DNA of 64,000 nt from RCIO01 sp965232405. GTDB lineage: Bacteria; Pseudomonadota; Alphaproteobacteria; Rhizobiales; Rhizobiaceae. The stretch covers positions 372,001 to 436,000 of the forward strand of contig OZ246966.1 in NCBI GenBank assembly GCA_965232405.1, written 5' to 3'. Below, one piece after another: positions 1 through 8,294 of this stretch; the stretch's first letter is position 1; each line of letters opens with the position of its first letter. The notes beneath the pieces were generated by a model, which did no database searches, was not told where the DNA came from, and worked only from the letters and a program-made list of their open reading frames with translations. Both the position numbers and the translations under genes were made by a program.

Positions 1-48
1 TGTCTTGGCGGGCAGGCCGGCCTGCTCCGCAGCACTTCCGATGTTCAT
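1..48 (-). CDS. cueR: CueR, copper-responsive MerR-family regulator (5' fragment, cut by window edge)
   Basis: Only the first 16 codons are inside the window (MNIGSAAEQAGLPAKT), and the rest lies beyond position 1. The fragment matches the start of the MerR-family helix-turn-helix in CueR, where NIG/GxAA..xGLpaKTIRYYE is typical. The gene is on the same strand as copA and begins 9 nt after it. Its ribosome-binding site AGGAG overlaps the copA TAG stop, so the two are probably co-transcribed and translationally linked. CueR senses Cu(I) in the cytoplasm and activates copper efflux. The family call rests on a short fragment plus the neighbouring CueR-type operator. Confidence 0.75.
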   Translation of the reverse strand, partial: MNIGSAAEQAGLPAKT

Positions 49-57
49 GTCACACTC

Positions 58-2550
58 CTAACCAAGCCGCAGCGCGCGCAATCTGAGCGCGTTGCTGATC
101 ACCGAGACTGATGACAGGCTCATGGCTGCGGCAGCAATCATCGGCGACAAGAGAACGCCGAAGACGGGATACAGGACACCCGCCGCAACAGGCACTCCCA
201 CAGCGTTGTAAACAAAAGCAAAAAACAGGTTCTGCTTGATGTTGCGAATGGTTGCCTGAGCGAGCGAGCGCGCCCTGACGATGCCGTTCAGATCGCCCTT
301 CACCAGGGTGATGCCGGCACTTTCCACCGCCACATCAGCGCCTGTACCCATGGCGATGCCGACATCGGCAGCAGCAAGCGCCGGCGCGTCGTTTACGCCG
401 TCACCGGCCATGGCGACCTTGGCCCCATCGGCGCGCAACTCCTCGATCAGCGCCTGCTTGCTTTCCGGCAGCATGTCAGCGCGCACTTCGTCGATGCCGA
501 GCTGCGACGCGACCGCTTTTGCCGTACGCTCATTGTCGCCGGTCGCCATGATGATCTTGAGGCCGAGATCGTGCAGTGACCGGATGGCGGCGGCGGTCGT
601 CTCCTTGATCGGGTCGGCGACCGCAACGATGCCGGCCGCCTTGCCGTCAATGGCAACGAACATGGCCGTCTTGCCCTCGCCGCGCAGCGCATCGGCGGCT
701 TCCCGAAGCGGGGCGGTGTCTGCGCCGAGATCGTCCATCATCGCCCGGTTGCCCAGTGCAACCGCCTTGCCCGAGACGGTGCCGGCCACACCCTTGCCCG
801 TTGTCGCCTCGAAATCGCTGGCGGATACCAGTTTGGCGCCCCGCTCCTGCGCACCTTCAACGATTGCCTCCGCCAGCGGATGCTCCGAGCCGCGCTCCAG
901 CGAAGCCGCGAGAACCAGAACCTCGTCCTCATTGAAGCCGTCAGCAGCCTTCACATCGGTCAGTTTCGGCTTGCCTTCGGTCAGCGTTCCGGTCTTGTCC
1001 ACGATGAGCGTATCTACGCGGGAAAAGCGTTCCAGCGCCTCGGCGTCCTTGATCAGAACGCCGGCCTGCGCGCCCCGCCCCGTCGCCGTCATGATCGACA
1101 TTGGCGTTGCAAGCCCGAGCGCACAGGGACAGGCAATAATCAGAACCGAGACGGCCGACACGATAGCGAATACGAACGAAGGCGACGGGCCGAACGTCGC
1201 CCAAGCGCCAAACGCGACGATGGCAACAAGCACGACCGCGGGCACGAAATAGTAAGCGACGCGGTCCGCGAGCCCCTGGATCGGTGCACGCGAGCGCTGC
1301 GCCTTGGCCACCATCTCCACGATCTGCGACAGCATGGTCTCAGAACCGATCCGCTCGGCCCGCATGACCAGCGAACCGTTCTTGTTGAGTGTACCGCCGG
1401 TCAGCGGGTCGCCCTCGCTCTTTTCGACCGGGACCGGCTCGCCGGTGATCATGCTTTCATCGACCGAGGAGCGGCCCTCTGCGACCACGCCATCGACCGG
1501 CACGCTGTCGCCCGGCCGCACGCGCAACCTGTCGCCGGCCACGACCTCGTCCAGCGGAATGTCGGTTTCCGAACCGTCTTCGGCAATACGCCGCGCCGTT
1601 TTCGGTGCCAGATCCAGCAGCGCCCGAATGGCGGATCCGGTGCGCTCGCGCGCCCGTAACTCCAGCACCTGGCCCAGGAAGACCAGCGCCACAATGACTG
1701 CGGCCGCCTCGAAATAGACCGGCACCGTTCCAGCATGTGTCCTGAACTGCGCCGGGAAAACACCCGGCATCAGCGTCGCGACAACGCTATATCCATAGGC
1801 AGCGCCAACCCCGATTGCGATCAGTGTCCACATGTTCGGACTGCGATTGACGATGGATTCGTAGCCGCGATGGAAGAACGGGATCGCTGCCCATACAACA
1901 ACGGGTGTGGCCAGAACCAGTTCGAGCCAGATCGCCACTCTTTCGCCGATCCATTCGCGGAACGGCAGGCCCACCATCGGCCCCATTGTGAGCACCAGAA
2001 GCGGCAGCGACAACACGGCGCTGACCCAGAAACGGCGGCTGAAGTCGATCAGTTCCGGATTTGGCCCTTCCTCCCCGGTGGGCACGCCCATCGGCTCCAG
2101 CGCCATGCCGCATTTCGGGCACGAGCCCGGTGCGTCCCGAACGATTTCGGGATGCATCGGACAGGTGTATTGCGTGCCGGCCGGCATCGGCTCAGGCTCC
2201 GGCCGGTCGCCGAGATACTTCTCCGGGTCGGCCTCGAACTTGGTCTTGCAGCCGGCCGAGCAGAAATACTCCGCCTGCCCCTCATGCCGCGTGAAGTGCC
2301 GCGCCGTCGCGCGCTCCACCTCCATTCCGCATACCGGGTCAGTGGCGGTCAGATAATCGTCGGGCGCCTTGAGAAATTTGGTCCGGCAACTCTCGGAACA
2401 GAAATGATAGGTGTGTCCGCCGTGTTCGGTGCTGGGCTTGCCGGCATCCGGGTCAACGGTCATCCCGCAGACAGGATCGCGGTGAACAGCCTCGTCGCCA
2501 GTGGGGGAATGGGCGGCATGTGCGTGGTTGTGATTGTGAGCCATGGTCAT
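58..2550 (-). CDS. copA: Copper-exporting P1B-type ATPase CopA
   Basis: This inner-membrane pump exports Cu(I) using ATP. The 830 residues begin with a His-rich leader. Two YHS-type metal domains follow (about residues 24-66 and 70-113, each with DPVCGM and paired Cys), then a heavy-metal-binding domain (YTCPMHPEI, about 128-154), in place of the usual N-terminal HMA domains. The P-type core is complete: TGE at 369-371, the CPC ion-binding motif at 474-476 within CPCALGLATP, the phosphorylated Asp518 in DKTGTL, and GDGVNDAP near 719. The CPC motif favours monovalent copper. The gene lies between ccoS and cueR and is preceded by a CueR-type operator. Copper is a cofactor of the nearby cbb3 oxidase, which may explain the linkage. 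Confidence 0.93.
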   Translation of the reverse strand: MTMAHNHNHAHAAHSPTGDEAVHRDPVCGMTVDPDAGKPSTEHGGHTYHFCSESCRTKFLKAPDDYLTATDPVCGMEVERATARHFTRHEGQAEYFCSAGCKTKFEADPEKYLGDRPEPEPMPAGTQYTCPMHPEIVRDAPGSCPKCGMALEPMGVPTGEEGPNPELIDFSRRFWVSAVLSLPLLVLTMGPMVGLPFREWIGERVAIWLELVLATPVVVWAAIPFFHRGYESIVNRSPNMWTLIAIGVGAAYGYSVVATLMPGVFPAQFRTHAGTVPVYFEAAAVIVALVFLGQVLELRARERTGSAIRALLDLAPKTARRIAEDGSETDIPLDEVVAGDRLRVRPGDSVPVDGVVAEGRSSVDESMITGEPVPVEKSEGDPLTGGTLNKNGSLVMRAERIGSETMLSQIVEMVAKAQRSRAPIQGLADRVAYYFVPAVVLVAIVAFGAWATFGPSPSFVFAIVSAVSVLIIACPCALGLATPMSIMTATGRGAQAGVLIKDAEALERFSRVDTLIVDKTGTLTEGKPKLTDVKAADGFNEDEVLVLAASLERGSEHPLAEAIVEGAQERGAKLVSASDFEATTGKGVAGTVSGKAVALGNRAMMDDLGADTAPLREAADALRGEGKTAMFVAIDGKAAGIVAVADPIKETTAAAIRSLHDLGLKIIMATGDNERTAKAVASQLGIDEVRADMLPESKQALIEELRADGAKVAMAGDGVNDAPALAAADVGIAMGTGADVAVESAGITLVKGDLNGIVRARSLAQATIRNIKQNLFFAFVYNAVGVPVAAGVLYPVFGVLLSPMIAAAAMSLSSVSVISNALRLRALRLG

Positions 2551-2581
2551 ATCCAGAGTATGTATGACGGCTCAATTAGGG

Positions 2582-2598
2582 CTTCCAGTCACTGGAAG
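2582..2598 (-). promoter_or_regulatory. CueR-type operator and copA promoter
   Basis: On the minus strand the 17-bp dyad CTTCCAGTGACTGGAAG (7-bp arms, 3-nt centre) follows a -35 hexamer TTGACC (2598-2603). A weak -10 (TAATTG) follows after a 19-nt spacer. A dyad in an over-long 19-20 bp spacer is the hallmark of MerR-family activated promoters, and CCTTCC...GGAAGG is the usual CueR half-site. It sits between ccoS (stop at 2623) and copA (start 2550) and should drive copA-cueR. Confidence 0.85.
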
Positions 2599-2622
2599 GT
2601 CAAGAGCATTTTCGCAAGCGCC

Positions 2623-2778
2623 TCACGCAGCCGGTTTGTCGTCGTCATCTGTAAGTATGCGCTCGGCCGCGCCGTCGAGATCCTCGTATTGCCCACTCCT
2701 TAACGACCACAGAAACGCTCCGAGGCCGACAGCGCCGAGAAACAACGCGATGGGAACAAGGATGGTGAGGTTGGTCAT
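2623..2778 (-). CDS. ccoS: CcoS, cbb3-type oxidase assembly protein
   Basis: This 51-residue single-pass membrane protein has the CcoS/FixS signature: an N-terminal hydrophobic helix (about residues 5-27, LTILVPIALFLGAVGLGAFLW), then SLRSGQYEDLDGAAERIL and a short acidic tail. CcoS is needed for cofactor (heme/copper) insertion into cbb3 oxidase. Its start overlaps the ccoI stop as ATGA, so it is the last gene of ccoGHIS. The family is usually 50-70 residues, so this copy is complete. I found it by reading the sequence directly; it is too short for most ORF cut-offs. Confidence 0.93.
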   Translation of the reverse strand: MTNLTILVPIALFLGAVGLGAFLWSLRSGQYEDLDGAAERILTDDDDKPAA

Positions 2779-5030
2779 GGTCTGGCCACTGCGTCGCGTG
2801 GCAAGACGGAACTGACCTGACCAGCCGGCTCTCTGTCAGCCGCGCCCAAGCGCATGGCGTTGGCGATCACGATGATCGACGACAGCGACATGGCAACAGC
2901 AGCGACGAGTGGCGTCACATATCCGAAGATCGCGATCGGCACCGCGAGCACGTTGTAGCCGATCGCCAACGCGAAGTTCTGGCGGATCAGGCCTGCCGCA
3001 CGCCGCGCGGTCGCAACCGCTTCGGGAACGGCGCTCATACTGTCGCGCAGGAATACGAAGTCCGCCGCGTTGCGCCCCACATCGGCTGCCGTCGCGGGCG
3101 CCATCGAAACATGAGCCGCCGCCAATGCGGGCGCGTCGTTCAATCCGTCGCCGATCATCAGCACGCGATGCCCTTCCTGTGCCAGTTCGGCCAGCCGTTC
3201 CGTCTTGTCACCCGGCTGCATGTCGGCGGAGCGGCGCCAGATCGCCAGCCGGTCGGCTATGGCATCCACCGGCTCATCCCGGTCGCCGGATACGAGCTCC
3301 GATTCCACACCGCGGTCTTGCAGCCAGGCAACCGCATACTCCGCGCCCGCTCTCATCTGCTCTGCGAACTCAAAGCGCGCTGCGAGTTCGCCATCACGCG
3401 AAAGCACTGTGCCTCGTGCGCCATCCTCGCCGCATGCCCAGGCAGCCCGTCCAAGCCGCCAGACCGATCCGTCAAGCTCGGCTTCGATTCCGTTGCCAGC
3501 AACTTCCAGTACGCTCTTCACGTTCTTGTTGAAGCGCTCGACATCGGCGACGGCGGCAATCGCGCGCGAATAAGGATGGCGGCTGTGGGAGGCAAGAGCC
3601 GCCGCGATTGACAGTTTCTGTGCCGGTACGTCGCCGGCATCGCGTAGCACGGGAACACCCGTCGTCAGCGTGCCTGTCTTGTCGAACACGGCATGATCGA
3701 TCTCAGCAAGCCGCTCCAGACCCGAGCCGTCGCGCACCATGACGCCGTGTTCGAAGAGCCTGCGCGCCGCAACCACCTGAACAATAGGCACCGCAAGCCC
3801 CAGCGCACAGGGACAGGTGATGATCAGCACGGCGATTGCGATTGTGATCGCCCGATGCCAGTCGCCAGTTGCGAACATCCACCCCAGAAAGGTCAGGAAA
3901 GCCGCGAGATGCACAACAGGCGCGTAGAGCGACGAGGCACGGTCGGCAATCCTGCGATAGCGCGCCCGGCCGCCCTCCGCCGCTTCCATCATCCGAACCA
4001 TTTCGGCCAAGAAGGAATCCTTCGCAGCGGCCGCCGCCTTCACAGTGACCGGCCTCCCCATGTTCAGCACGCCGGCCTGCACCTGCGCACCGGGTGTCGC
4101 CTGTTGCGGCACGCTCTCGCCGGTCACCAGCGCCCGGTCGAACTCGGTCTCGCCGTCCGTGATGACGCCGTCCACGGGCACCCTCTCCCCCACGGCCACA
4201 ATAACCGTCATGCCGGGCTCGATCTCCTTGAGCGGCACATAGCGGCGCGCGCCGCCATCCTCGGCCACCATTGCACCGCCGGGCGTCAGCCTCGCCAGCC
4301 CGGCAACCGCGGAGCGGGCTTTTTCACGCATGACATGATCCAGCGTGCGCCCGATGAGCAGGAAGAACAGCAACATGACCGCGGCATCGAAATAGGCGTG
4401 TTCGCCGTGATTCAGCGTCTCATAGAAGCTGAGCGCATAGGCCAGCGACACGCCGATTGCGATCGGCACATCCATGTTCATGCGCCCGCGTCTGAGCGCG
4501 CTCCACGCGGAGCGGAAGAAAACGCGCCCGGAATAGGCGAGCGCGGGCAGCGCAATCAGCGCAGAAATCCAGTGAAACATGTCGCGGGTGGCGCCATCGG
4601 CCCCGCTCCACACCGAGACGGACAGGAGCATGATGTTGCTGGCGGCAAAGCCAGCTACGGCCACCGCCCGGATCAACTCGCCAAGCGTCTTGTCCCGCGT
4701 GTTGTCGTCCGGCACGTAGAGGTGAGAAGGATAACCGATCCCCTCCAGCGTGGCGGCAAAAGGCGGCACATTGCCGTCGCGCCAGCGTATCGAGACGCGC
4801 TTGCCGGACAGGTTTACCCGCGCGCTTTCCACGCCCTCAAGCGCTTCGAGCGCCTTCTCAACAGCATGGATGCACGCGCCGCAGTGCACAGTCGGCACAG
4901 AAAGATCAGTCTGCATCATGCAGTCGCCGAGCGACCGGCTGGCCAGCCTTATTTCCTCGTCAGTCAGACTGATGCCGGCAACCGGCCCGGTGCCTGCAGC
5001 GTCTTCAACGCCGGGCGCGCAGCAGGTCAT
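2775..5030 (-). CDS. ccoI: CcoI/FixI, P-type ATPase for copper delivery to cbb3 oxidase
   Basis: This 751-residue P1B ATPase carries one HMA domain (about residues 41-105, metal site Cys50-Gly-Ala-Cys53), then TGES, ITCPCALGLAVP, DKTGTLTTG and MIGDGLNDAPALAAA. A Cys-rich start (MTCC) precedes the HMA domain. CcoI proteins move copper across the inner membrane for the binuclear centre of CcoN. The position between ccoH and ccoS separates it from the detoxifying CopA next door. The ribosome-binding site GGAGGTG precedes ATG, and the start overlaps the ccoH stop (ATGA). Confidence 0.95.
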   Translation of the reverse strand: MTCCAPGVEDAAGTGPVAGISLTDEEIRLASRSLGDCMMQTDLSVPTVHCGACIHAVEKALEALEGVESARVNLSGKRVSIRWRDGNVPPFAATLEGIGYPSHLYVPDDNTRDKTLGELIRAVAVAGFAASNIMLLSVSVWSGADGATRDMFHWISALIALPALAYSGRVFFRSAWSALRRGRMNMDVPIAIGVSLAYALSFYETLNHGEHAYFDAAVMLLFFLLIGRTLDHVMREKARSAVAGLARLTPGGAMVAEDGGARRYVPLKEIEPGMTVIVAVGERVPVDGVITDGETEFDRALVTGESVPQQATPGAQVQAGVLNMGRPVTVKAAAAAKDSFLAEMVRMMEAAEGGRARYRRIADRASSLYAPVVHLAAFLTFLGWMFATGDWHRAITIAIAVLIITCPCALGLAVPIVQVVAARRLFEHGVMVRDGSGLERLAEIDHAVFDKTGTLTTGVPVLRDAGDVPAQKLSIAAALASHSRHPYSRAIAAVADVERFNKNVKSVLEVAGNGIEAELDGSVWRLGRAAWACGEDGARGTVLSRDGELAARFEFAEQMRAGAEYAVAWLQDRGVESELVSGDRDEPVDAIADRLAIWRRSADMQPGDKTERLAELAQEGHRVLMIGDGLNDAPALAAAHVSMAPATAADVGRNAADFVFLRDSMSAVPEAVATARRAAGLIRQNFALAIGYNVLAVPIAIFGYVTPLVAAVAMSLSSIIVIANAMRLGAADREPAGQVSSVLPRDAVARP

Positions 5031-5524
5031 CTGATTTCACCTCCGCTCAGAACAACACGGCGGACGTCGCGATAAGGCTGCTCCAGCCCGGCCTCGGAAT
5101 AGGTCTCGACGACCCAGATGCCGTCAGCCAGCGTCGCCCCGGCTTCAAACGAGCCGTTCCCGGCTGGCGCCAACTCGAACTCGATGTCGTTGGCCGTCGA
5201 GACAGGTCGCTCGAACTTCACCGTCACTCGCTCAAGCCGCACCGGCTGGCCGGCACTGTCGGTGATGCGGTAGCTCAGCTTGCCGTCGGTAAGTGCGAGC
5301 TGTGGTTGCCATCCAAGCGCGGCCTGCTGACGTGCGGTTGCCAGTTTCTCGTTGAAGTGCTGGCTGGCCACATAGGAATTCTTGACCACCAGCCCCGACC
5401 AGCTTTTGCCGGCGAAGACGGCCATCGTGACATTCACGCCGATGATCACTCCGAAGAATGCCAGCATGATGATGAGCATGTGCTTGCCGGTGAATTCGCC
5501 CTTGTGCGCAGTGCGTGTCGCCAT
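5027..5524 (-). CDS. ccoH: CcoH/FixH, cbb3 oxidase assembly protein
   Basis: The 165-residue protein has an N-terminal membrane anchor (about residues 15-40, GKHMLIIMLAFFGVIIGVNVTMA), then the FixH-type periplasmic segment beginning SWSGLVVKNSYVASQHFNEK. The length is normal for the family. CcoH interacts with the assembling CcoNOQP complex and stabilises it. It starts 2 nt after the ccoG stop, with GGAGAAATAGAG as ribosome-binding region, and overlaps ccoI by 4 nt, so ccoGHIS is one tightly packed operon. Confidence 0.93.
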   Translation of the reverse strand: MATRTAHKGEFTGKHMLIIMLAFFGVIIGVNVTMAVFAGKSWSGLVVKNSYVASQHFNEKLATARQQAALGWQPQLALTDGKLSYRITDSAGQPVRLERVTVKFERPVSTANDIEFELAPAGNGSFEAGATLADGIWVVETYSEAGLEQPYRDVRRVVLSGGEIR

Positions 5525-5526
5525 CT

Positions 5527-7080
5527 CTATTTCTCCGGTGCGACGAATGTCGCGTTGTAGGTATCGGTTTCATCGCTGGCGGTGTCTTTCACGATGAAAC
5601 CGAAATCCTGATTGCCGTTCTGCGCCTCGCTTGCAGGCAGGCGAACAAAAACTTTCAGCGTCCTCAGCCTGTCCGGTTCGACCCCGATCGTGACCCTGCG
5701 CGCTTCGTCGCCGCCGCTCTCCGCCACGACCATCAGGCCACCCGTCAGCCCGTCCAGTTCAAGTGTGAAGATGCGCGGCTCGGGCACCATGTTGAGCAGC
5801 TTGATCGTGTAGCCGTTGCGGATCGAACCGTCGGACAGCATGACGAATTGCGGGTTGCGGTCATGCAGCACGTTGATGTCTATGCGGTCGCGGGCAAGCA
5901 GGCCGTAAAGCAGCAGCAGCCCGACGAGCGCCCAGGCCCCGAAATAGATGAAGGTGCGCGGGCGAAAGATCTTGCGCAGGTGAAAATGCGCTACCGCGTC
6001 GACCAGCGACCCGTCCGTCTTGCGCACGCGTGACGGATCGACCACGCTCTCGCCACCGGCCGTCGCCAGCGCCATGTTTGCATTGTAGTCCGACAAGGTC
6101 GCGTAGGAGATCAGCCCGCGCTCCTTGCCGATCTTGTCCATCACCGCATCGCAGGCGTCGATGCAAAGTGCACAGGTGATACACTCCAGCTGCTGGCCGT
6201 CGCGTATGTCGATGCCCATGGGGCACACCGCCACGCAGGCGTTGCAGTCGACGCAGTCGCCTACAACCTTGCCTTCGGCGGCCGCCTTCTTTGCGTGCCG
6301 GCTGCGCGGTTCGCCGCGCCAATCATTGTAGGTAACGGTGAGCGAATTCTCGTCGAGCATGGCCGCCTGTATGCGCGGCCAGGGGCACATATAGGTGCAT
6401 ACCTGTTCGCGCATGATGCCGCCGAACGTGTAGGTGGTCGCGGTCAGGATCGCGACGGTGATGTAGGCCTCCGGCACGGCGTGACCGGTCACGAAGTCGA
6501 CCAGCAGGGTCGGCGCATCCGCAAAATAGAAAATCCACGCACCACCGGTCGCGACCGCAATCGCCAGCCAGGCCGTGTGCTTGATCGCCCTCAGCGCCAC
6601 CTTGCGCGCCGTCCACGGGGCCTTGTCGAGCTTGATGCGCGCATTGCGATCACCTTCGACCGCTCGCTCCACGACGAGGAACAAATCGACCCACACCGTC
6701 TGCGGACAGGTGTAGCCGCACCATGCGCGACCAACGGTGGACGTAATAAGGAAGAGCCCGATGCCGGCCATCACCAGAAGCCCGGCAACGAAGAAGAACT
6801 CCTGCGGCCAGATTTCGATGAAGAAGAAGTAGAAACGGCGGTTGGCGAGATCGACGAGAACCGCCTGGTCAGGCGCATGCACACCCCTGTCCCAGCGCAG
6901 CCACGGCGTCAGGTAATAGATGCCCAGCGTGACCGCCATGACGATCCATTTGAACTGTCTGAAATTGCCGTTCGCCCTCTTCGGAAAGATTTTCTTGCGG
7001 GCGACATAAAGCGGCTGACGCGTTGCCGCGGCGTTGACCGCCTCGGCCTCAAGCCGTTCGACTTCGTTCTGGTCGAGCAT
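5527..7080 (-). CDS. ccoG: CcoG/FixG, membrane iron-sulfur protein for cbb3 assembly
   Basis: This 517-residue polytopic ferredoxin-like protein has several N-terminal transmembrane segments and CGYTCPQTVW. Two [4Fe-4S] motifs follow (CVDCNACVAVCPMG and CITCALCIDACDAVM), then another membrane helix and an Ig-like periplasmic C-terminal domain. CcoG has been linked to cupric reduction during copper loading of cbb3 oxidase (family knowledge). It is the first gene of ccoGHIS. Its promoter region carries an FNR/FixK box at 7164-7177, 83 nt upstream of the ATG. Confidence 0.95.
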   Translation of the reverse strand: MLDQNEVERLEAEAVNAAATRQPLYVARKKIFPKRANGNFRQFKWIVMAVTLGIYYLTPWLRWDRGVHAPDQAVLVDLANRRFYFFFIEIWPQEFFFVAGLLVMAGIGLFLITSTVGRAWCGYTCPQTVWVDLFLVVERAVEGDRNARIKLDKAPWTARKVALRAIKHTAWLAIAVATGGAWIFYFADAPTLLVDFVTGHAVPEAYITVAILTATTYTFGGIMREQVCTYMCPWPRIQAAMLDENSLTVTYNDWRGEPRSRHAKKAAAEGKVVGDCVDCNACVAVCPMGIDIRDGQQLECITCALCIDACDAVMDKIGKERGLISYATLSDYNANMALATAGGESVVDPSRVRKTDGSLVDAVAHFHLRKIFRPRTFIYFGAWALVGLLLLYGLLARDRIDINVLHDRNPQFVMLSDGSIRNGYTIKLLNMVPEPRIFTLELDGLTGGLMVVAESGGDEARRVTIGVEPDRLRTLKVFVRLPASEAQNGNQDFGFIVKDTASDETDTYNATFVAPEK

Positions 7081-7163
7081 TTTTCATTCCTGGCGCGCAG
7101 CGGACATCGCCGGAGGACGAAGCCGCGTTGCTCACCTGATTAGAGGTCATGCCGAAACCGGCA

Positions 7164-7177
7164 TTGATCCGTGTCAA
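7164..7177 (-). promoter_or_regulatory. FNR/FixK anaerobox upstream of ccoGHIS
   Basis: TTGATCCGTGTCAA fits the FNR/FixK consensus TTGAT-N4-ATCAA/GTCAA. It lies between the ccoP terminator (7191-7233) and ccoG. The regulator is probably the FnrN-type protein encoded at 11331-12089, whose recognition helix has the matching E-x-x-S-R residues. Confidence 0.85.
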
Positions 7178-7190
7178 TTGCTCTGCGGGC

Positions 7191-7233
7191 CTAAAAGAAA
7201 GTGTCAGGGCCCGGCGCGCCTCCGGGCCCTGAC
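7191..7233 (-). terminator. Rho-independent terminator of ccoNOQP
   Basis: A perfect 12-bp stem (GTCAGGGCCCGG / CCGGGCCCTGAC, 7203-7233) has a 7-nt loop. On the minus strand it is followed by the T-rich run ACTTTCTTTT. It lies 34 nt after the ccoP stop and separates ccoNOQP from the ccoG promoter. Confidence 0.88.
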
Positions 7234-7267
7234 TGCTGTGCGGGGTCTTGTGCGAATTCCCTCCGGA

Positions 7268-8131
7268 TTATTCGCCCCCGCCCAGCGAGTGGACATAGAC
7301 CGCGAGCTGCTTGACCTTGACGTCGCCCAGACGCGTCTGCCAGCCCGGCATCACACCGTGTTTCGGGGCGCGAATCTGGGCCGCGATCGCATCCTCGCTG
7401 GAGCCGTAGAACCAGATCGCGTCCGCGAGGTTCGGGCCGCCCAGTTCCGGTATCCCCTCCCCGCCATCGCCATGACAGGCGGCACAATTGTCGGCGAAGA
7501 TCGTGGCGCCCGCTTCAGCTTCAGCCGGATCGGACGGTTCGCCTGTCAGCGAGTAGACATAGGCGGACACCTCTCTGATCTCCTCGGTGCTGAAGATCTC
7601 GCCATAGGCCGGCATTTCGTTGAAGCGCGTCTCGTCGTCACCGTCGAAGCGCACCCCGTGCGCAATCGTGTGGCGGATCGCCTCGATATCCCCGCCCCAC
7701 AGCCAATCGTCGTCATTGAGGTTCGGATAACCTTCCGAACCCTGCGCGCCTGAGCCGTGACACTGGATGCAATTGACCTTGAAGGCCGCCTCACCCGCCG
7801 CAGCCGCAAACCTTCGCAGTTCCTCGTCGCCAAGCACGTCCTCGATCGACCGGTCGGCGATGGCGGCAACCATGTCGGCCCGCGAAGCCTCAACCGCTTC
7901 CAGTTCCTGGCTGAGTTCGCCGCGGCTGGAATAACCAAGCACGCCGCCCGTCGCACTCGAGATCAGCGGCCATGCCGGATAGGCAATCGTGTAAGCCAGC
8001 GCCCACACGATGGTGATGTAGAACAGCCAGACCCACCATCGCGGCAGCGGATTGTTGAGTTCGCGGATCCCGTCCCAGACATGGCCGGTAGTCTCGACCC
8101 CTGAGGTCTCGTCAATATGCTTCTCGCTCAT
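7268..8131 (-). CDS. ccoP: CcoP, diheme cytochrome c subunit of cbb3 oxidase
   Basis: The 287-residue membrane-anchored cytochrome c passes electrons to CcoO/CcoN. One transmembrane helix (about 31-58) is preceded by the conserved WDGIRELNNPLPRWW segment. Two class I cytochrome domains follow, with heme motifs CIQCH (Cys121, Cys124, His125) and CAACH (Cys216, Cys219, His220) and distal Met residues (NEMPAYG, VMPGW). The length matches rhizobial FixP. It follows ccoQ by 3 nt and is the last gene of ccoNOQP. Confidence 0.96.
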   Translation of the reverse strand: MSEKHIDETSGVETTGHVWDGIRELNNPLPRWWVWLFYITIVWALAYTIAYPAWPLISSATGGVLGYSSRGELSQELEAVEASRADMVAAIADRSIEDVLGDEELRRFAAAAGEAAFKVNCIQCHGSGAQGSEGYPNLNDDDWLWGGDIEAIRHTIAHGVRFDGDDETRFNEMPAYGEIFSTEEIREVSAYVYSLTGEPSDPAEAEAGATIFADNCAACHGDGGEGIPELGGPNLADAIWFYGSSEDAIAAQIRAPKHGVMPGWQTRLGDVKVKQLAVYVHSLGGGE

Positions 8132-8134
8132 GTC

Positions 8135-8284
8135 TCAATCGTCCTTGAGAGGAATCTGCGCCGCGTCATCGGCGTGTTTGCGGCTTCCCGGCCTGAACGC
8201 AAAAATGACGACACCGACAAAAAACAGCGCCATGGCCAGCAGCATCCAGCTGTCGGCGAACTCGCGCATTGAGTGGTAATCCAT
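8135..8284 (-). CDS. ccoQ: CcoQ, small subunit of cbb3 oxidase
   Basis: This 49-residue protein (MDYHSMREFADSWM...) has one transmembrane helix at about residues 13-31, ending FAFRPGSRKHADDAAQIPLKD, the pattern of CcoQ/FixQ. The FRPG-(S/A)-(R/K)-(K)-x-A-(E/D) tail is characteristic. CcoQ stabilises the complex. The longer in-frame extension upstream overlaps ccoO and is not used; the chosen ATG follows a GAGGAGACCACG ribosome-binding region. Spacing is 10 nt to ccoO and 3 nt to ccoP. Confidence 0.93.
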   Translation of the reverse strand: MDYHSMREFADSWMLLAMALFFVGVVIFAFRPGSRKHADDAAQIPLKDD

Positions 8285-8294
8285 CGTGGTCTCC

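Noticed and set aside
3693..5075. Long plus-strand open frame (460 codons) opposite ccoI
   Set aside because: It is a shadow of high-GC codon use in ccoI; the translation is rich in Arg, His and Pro and shows no domain.
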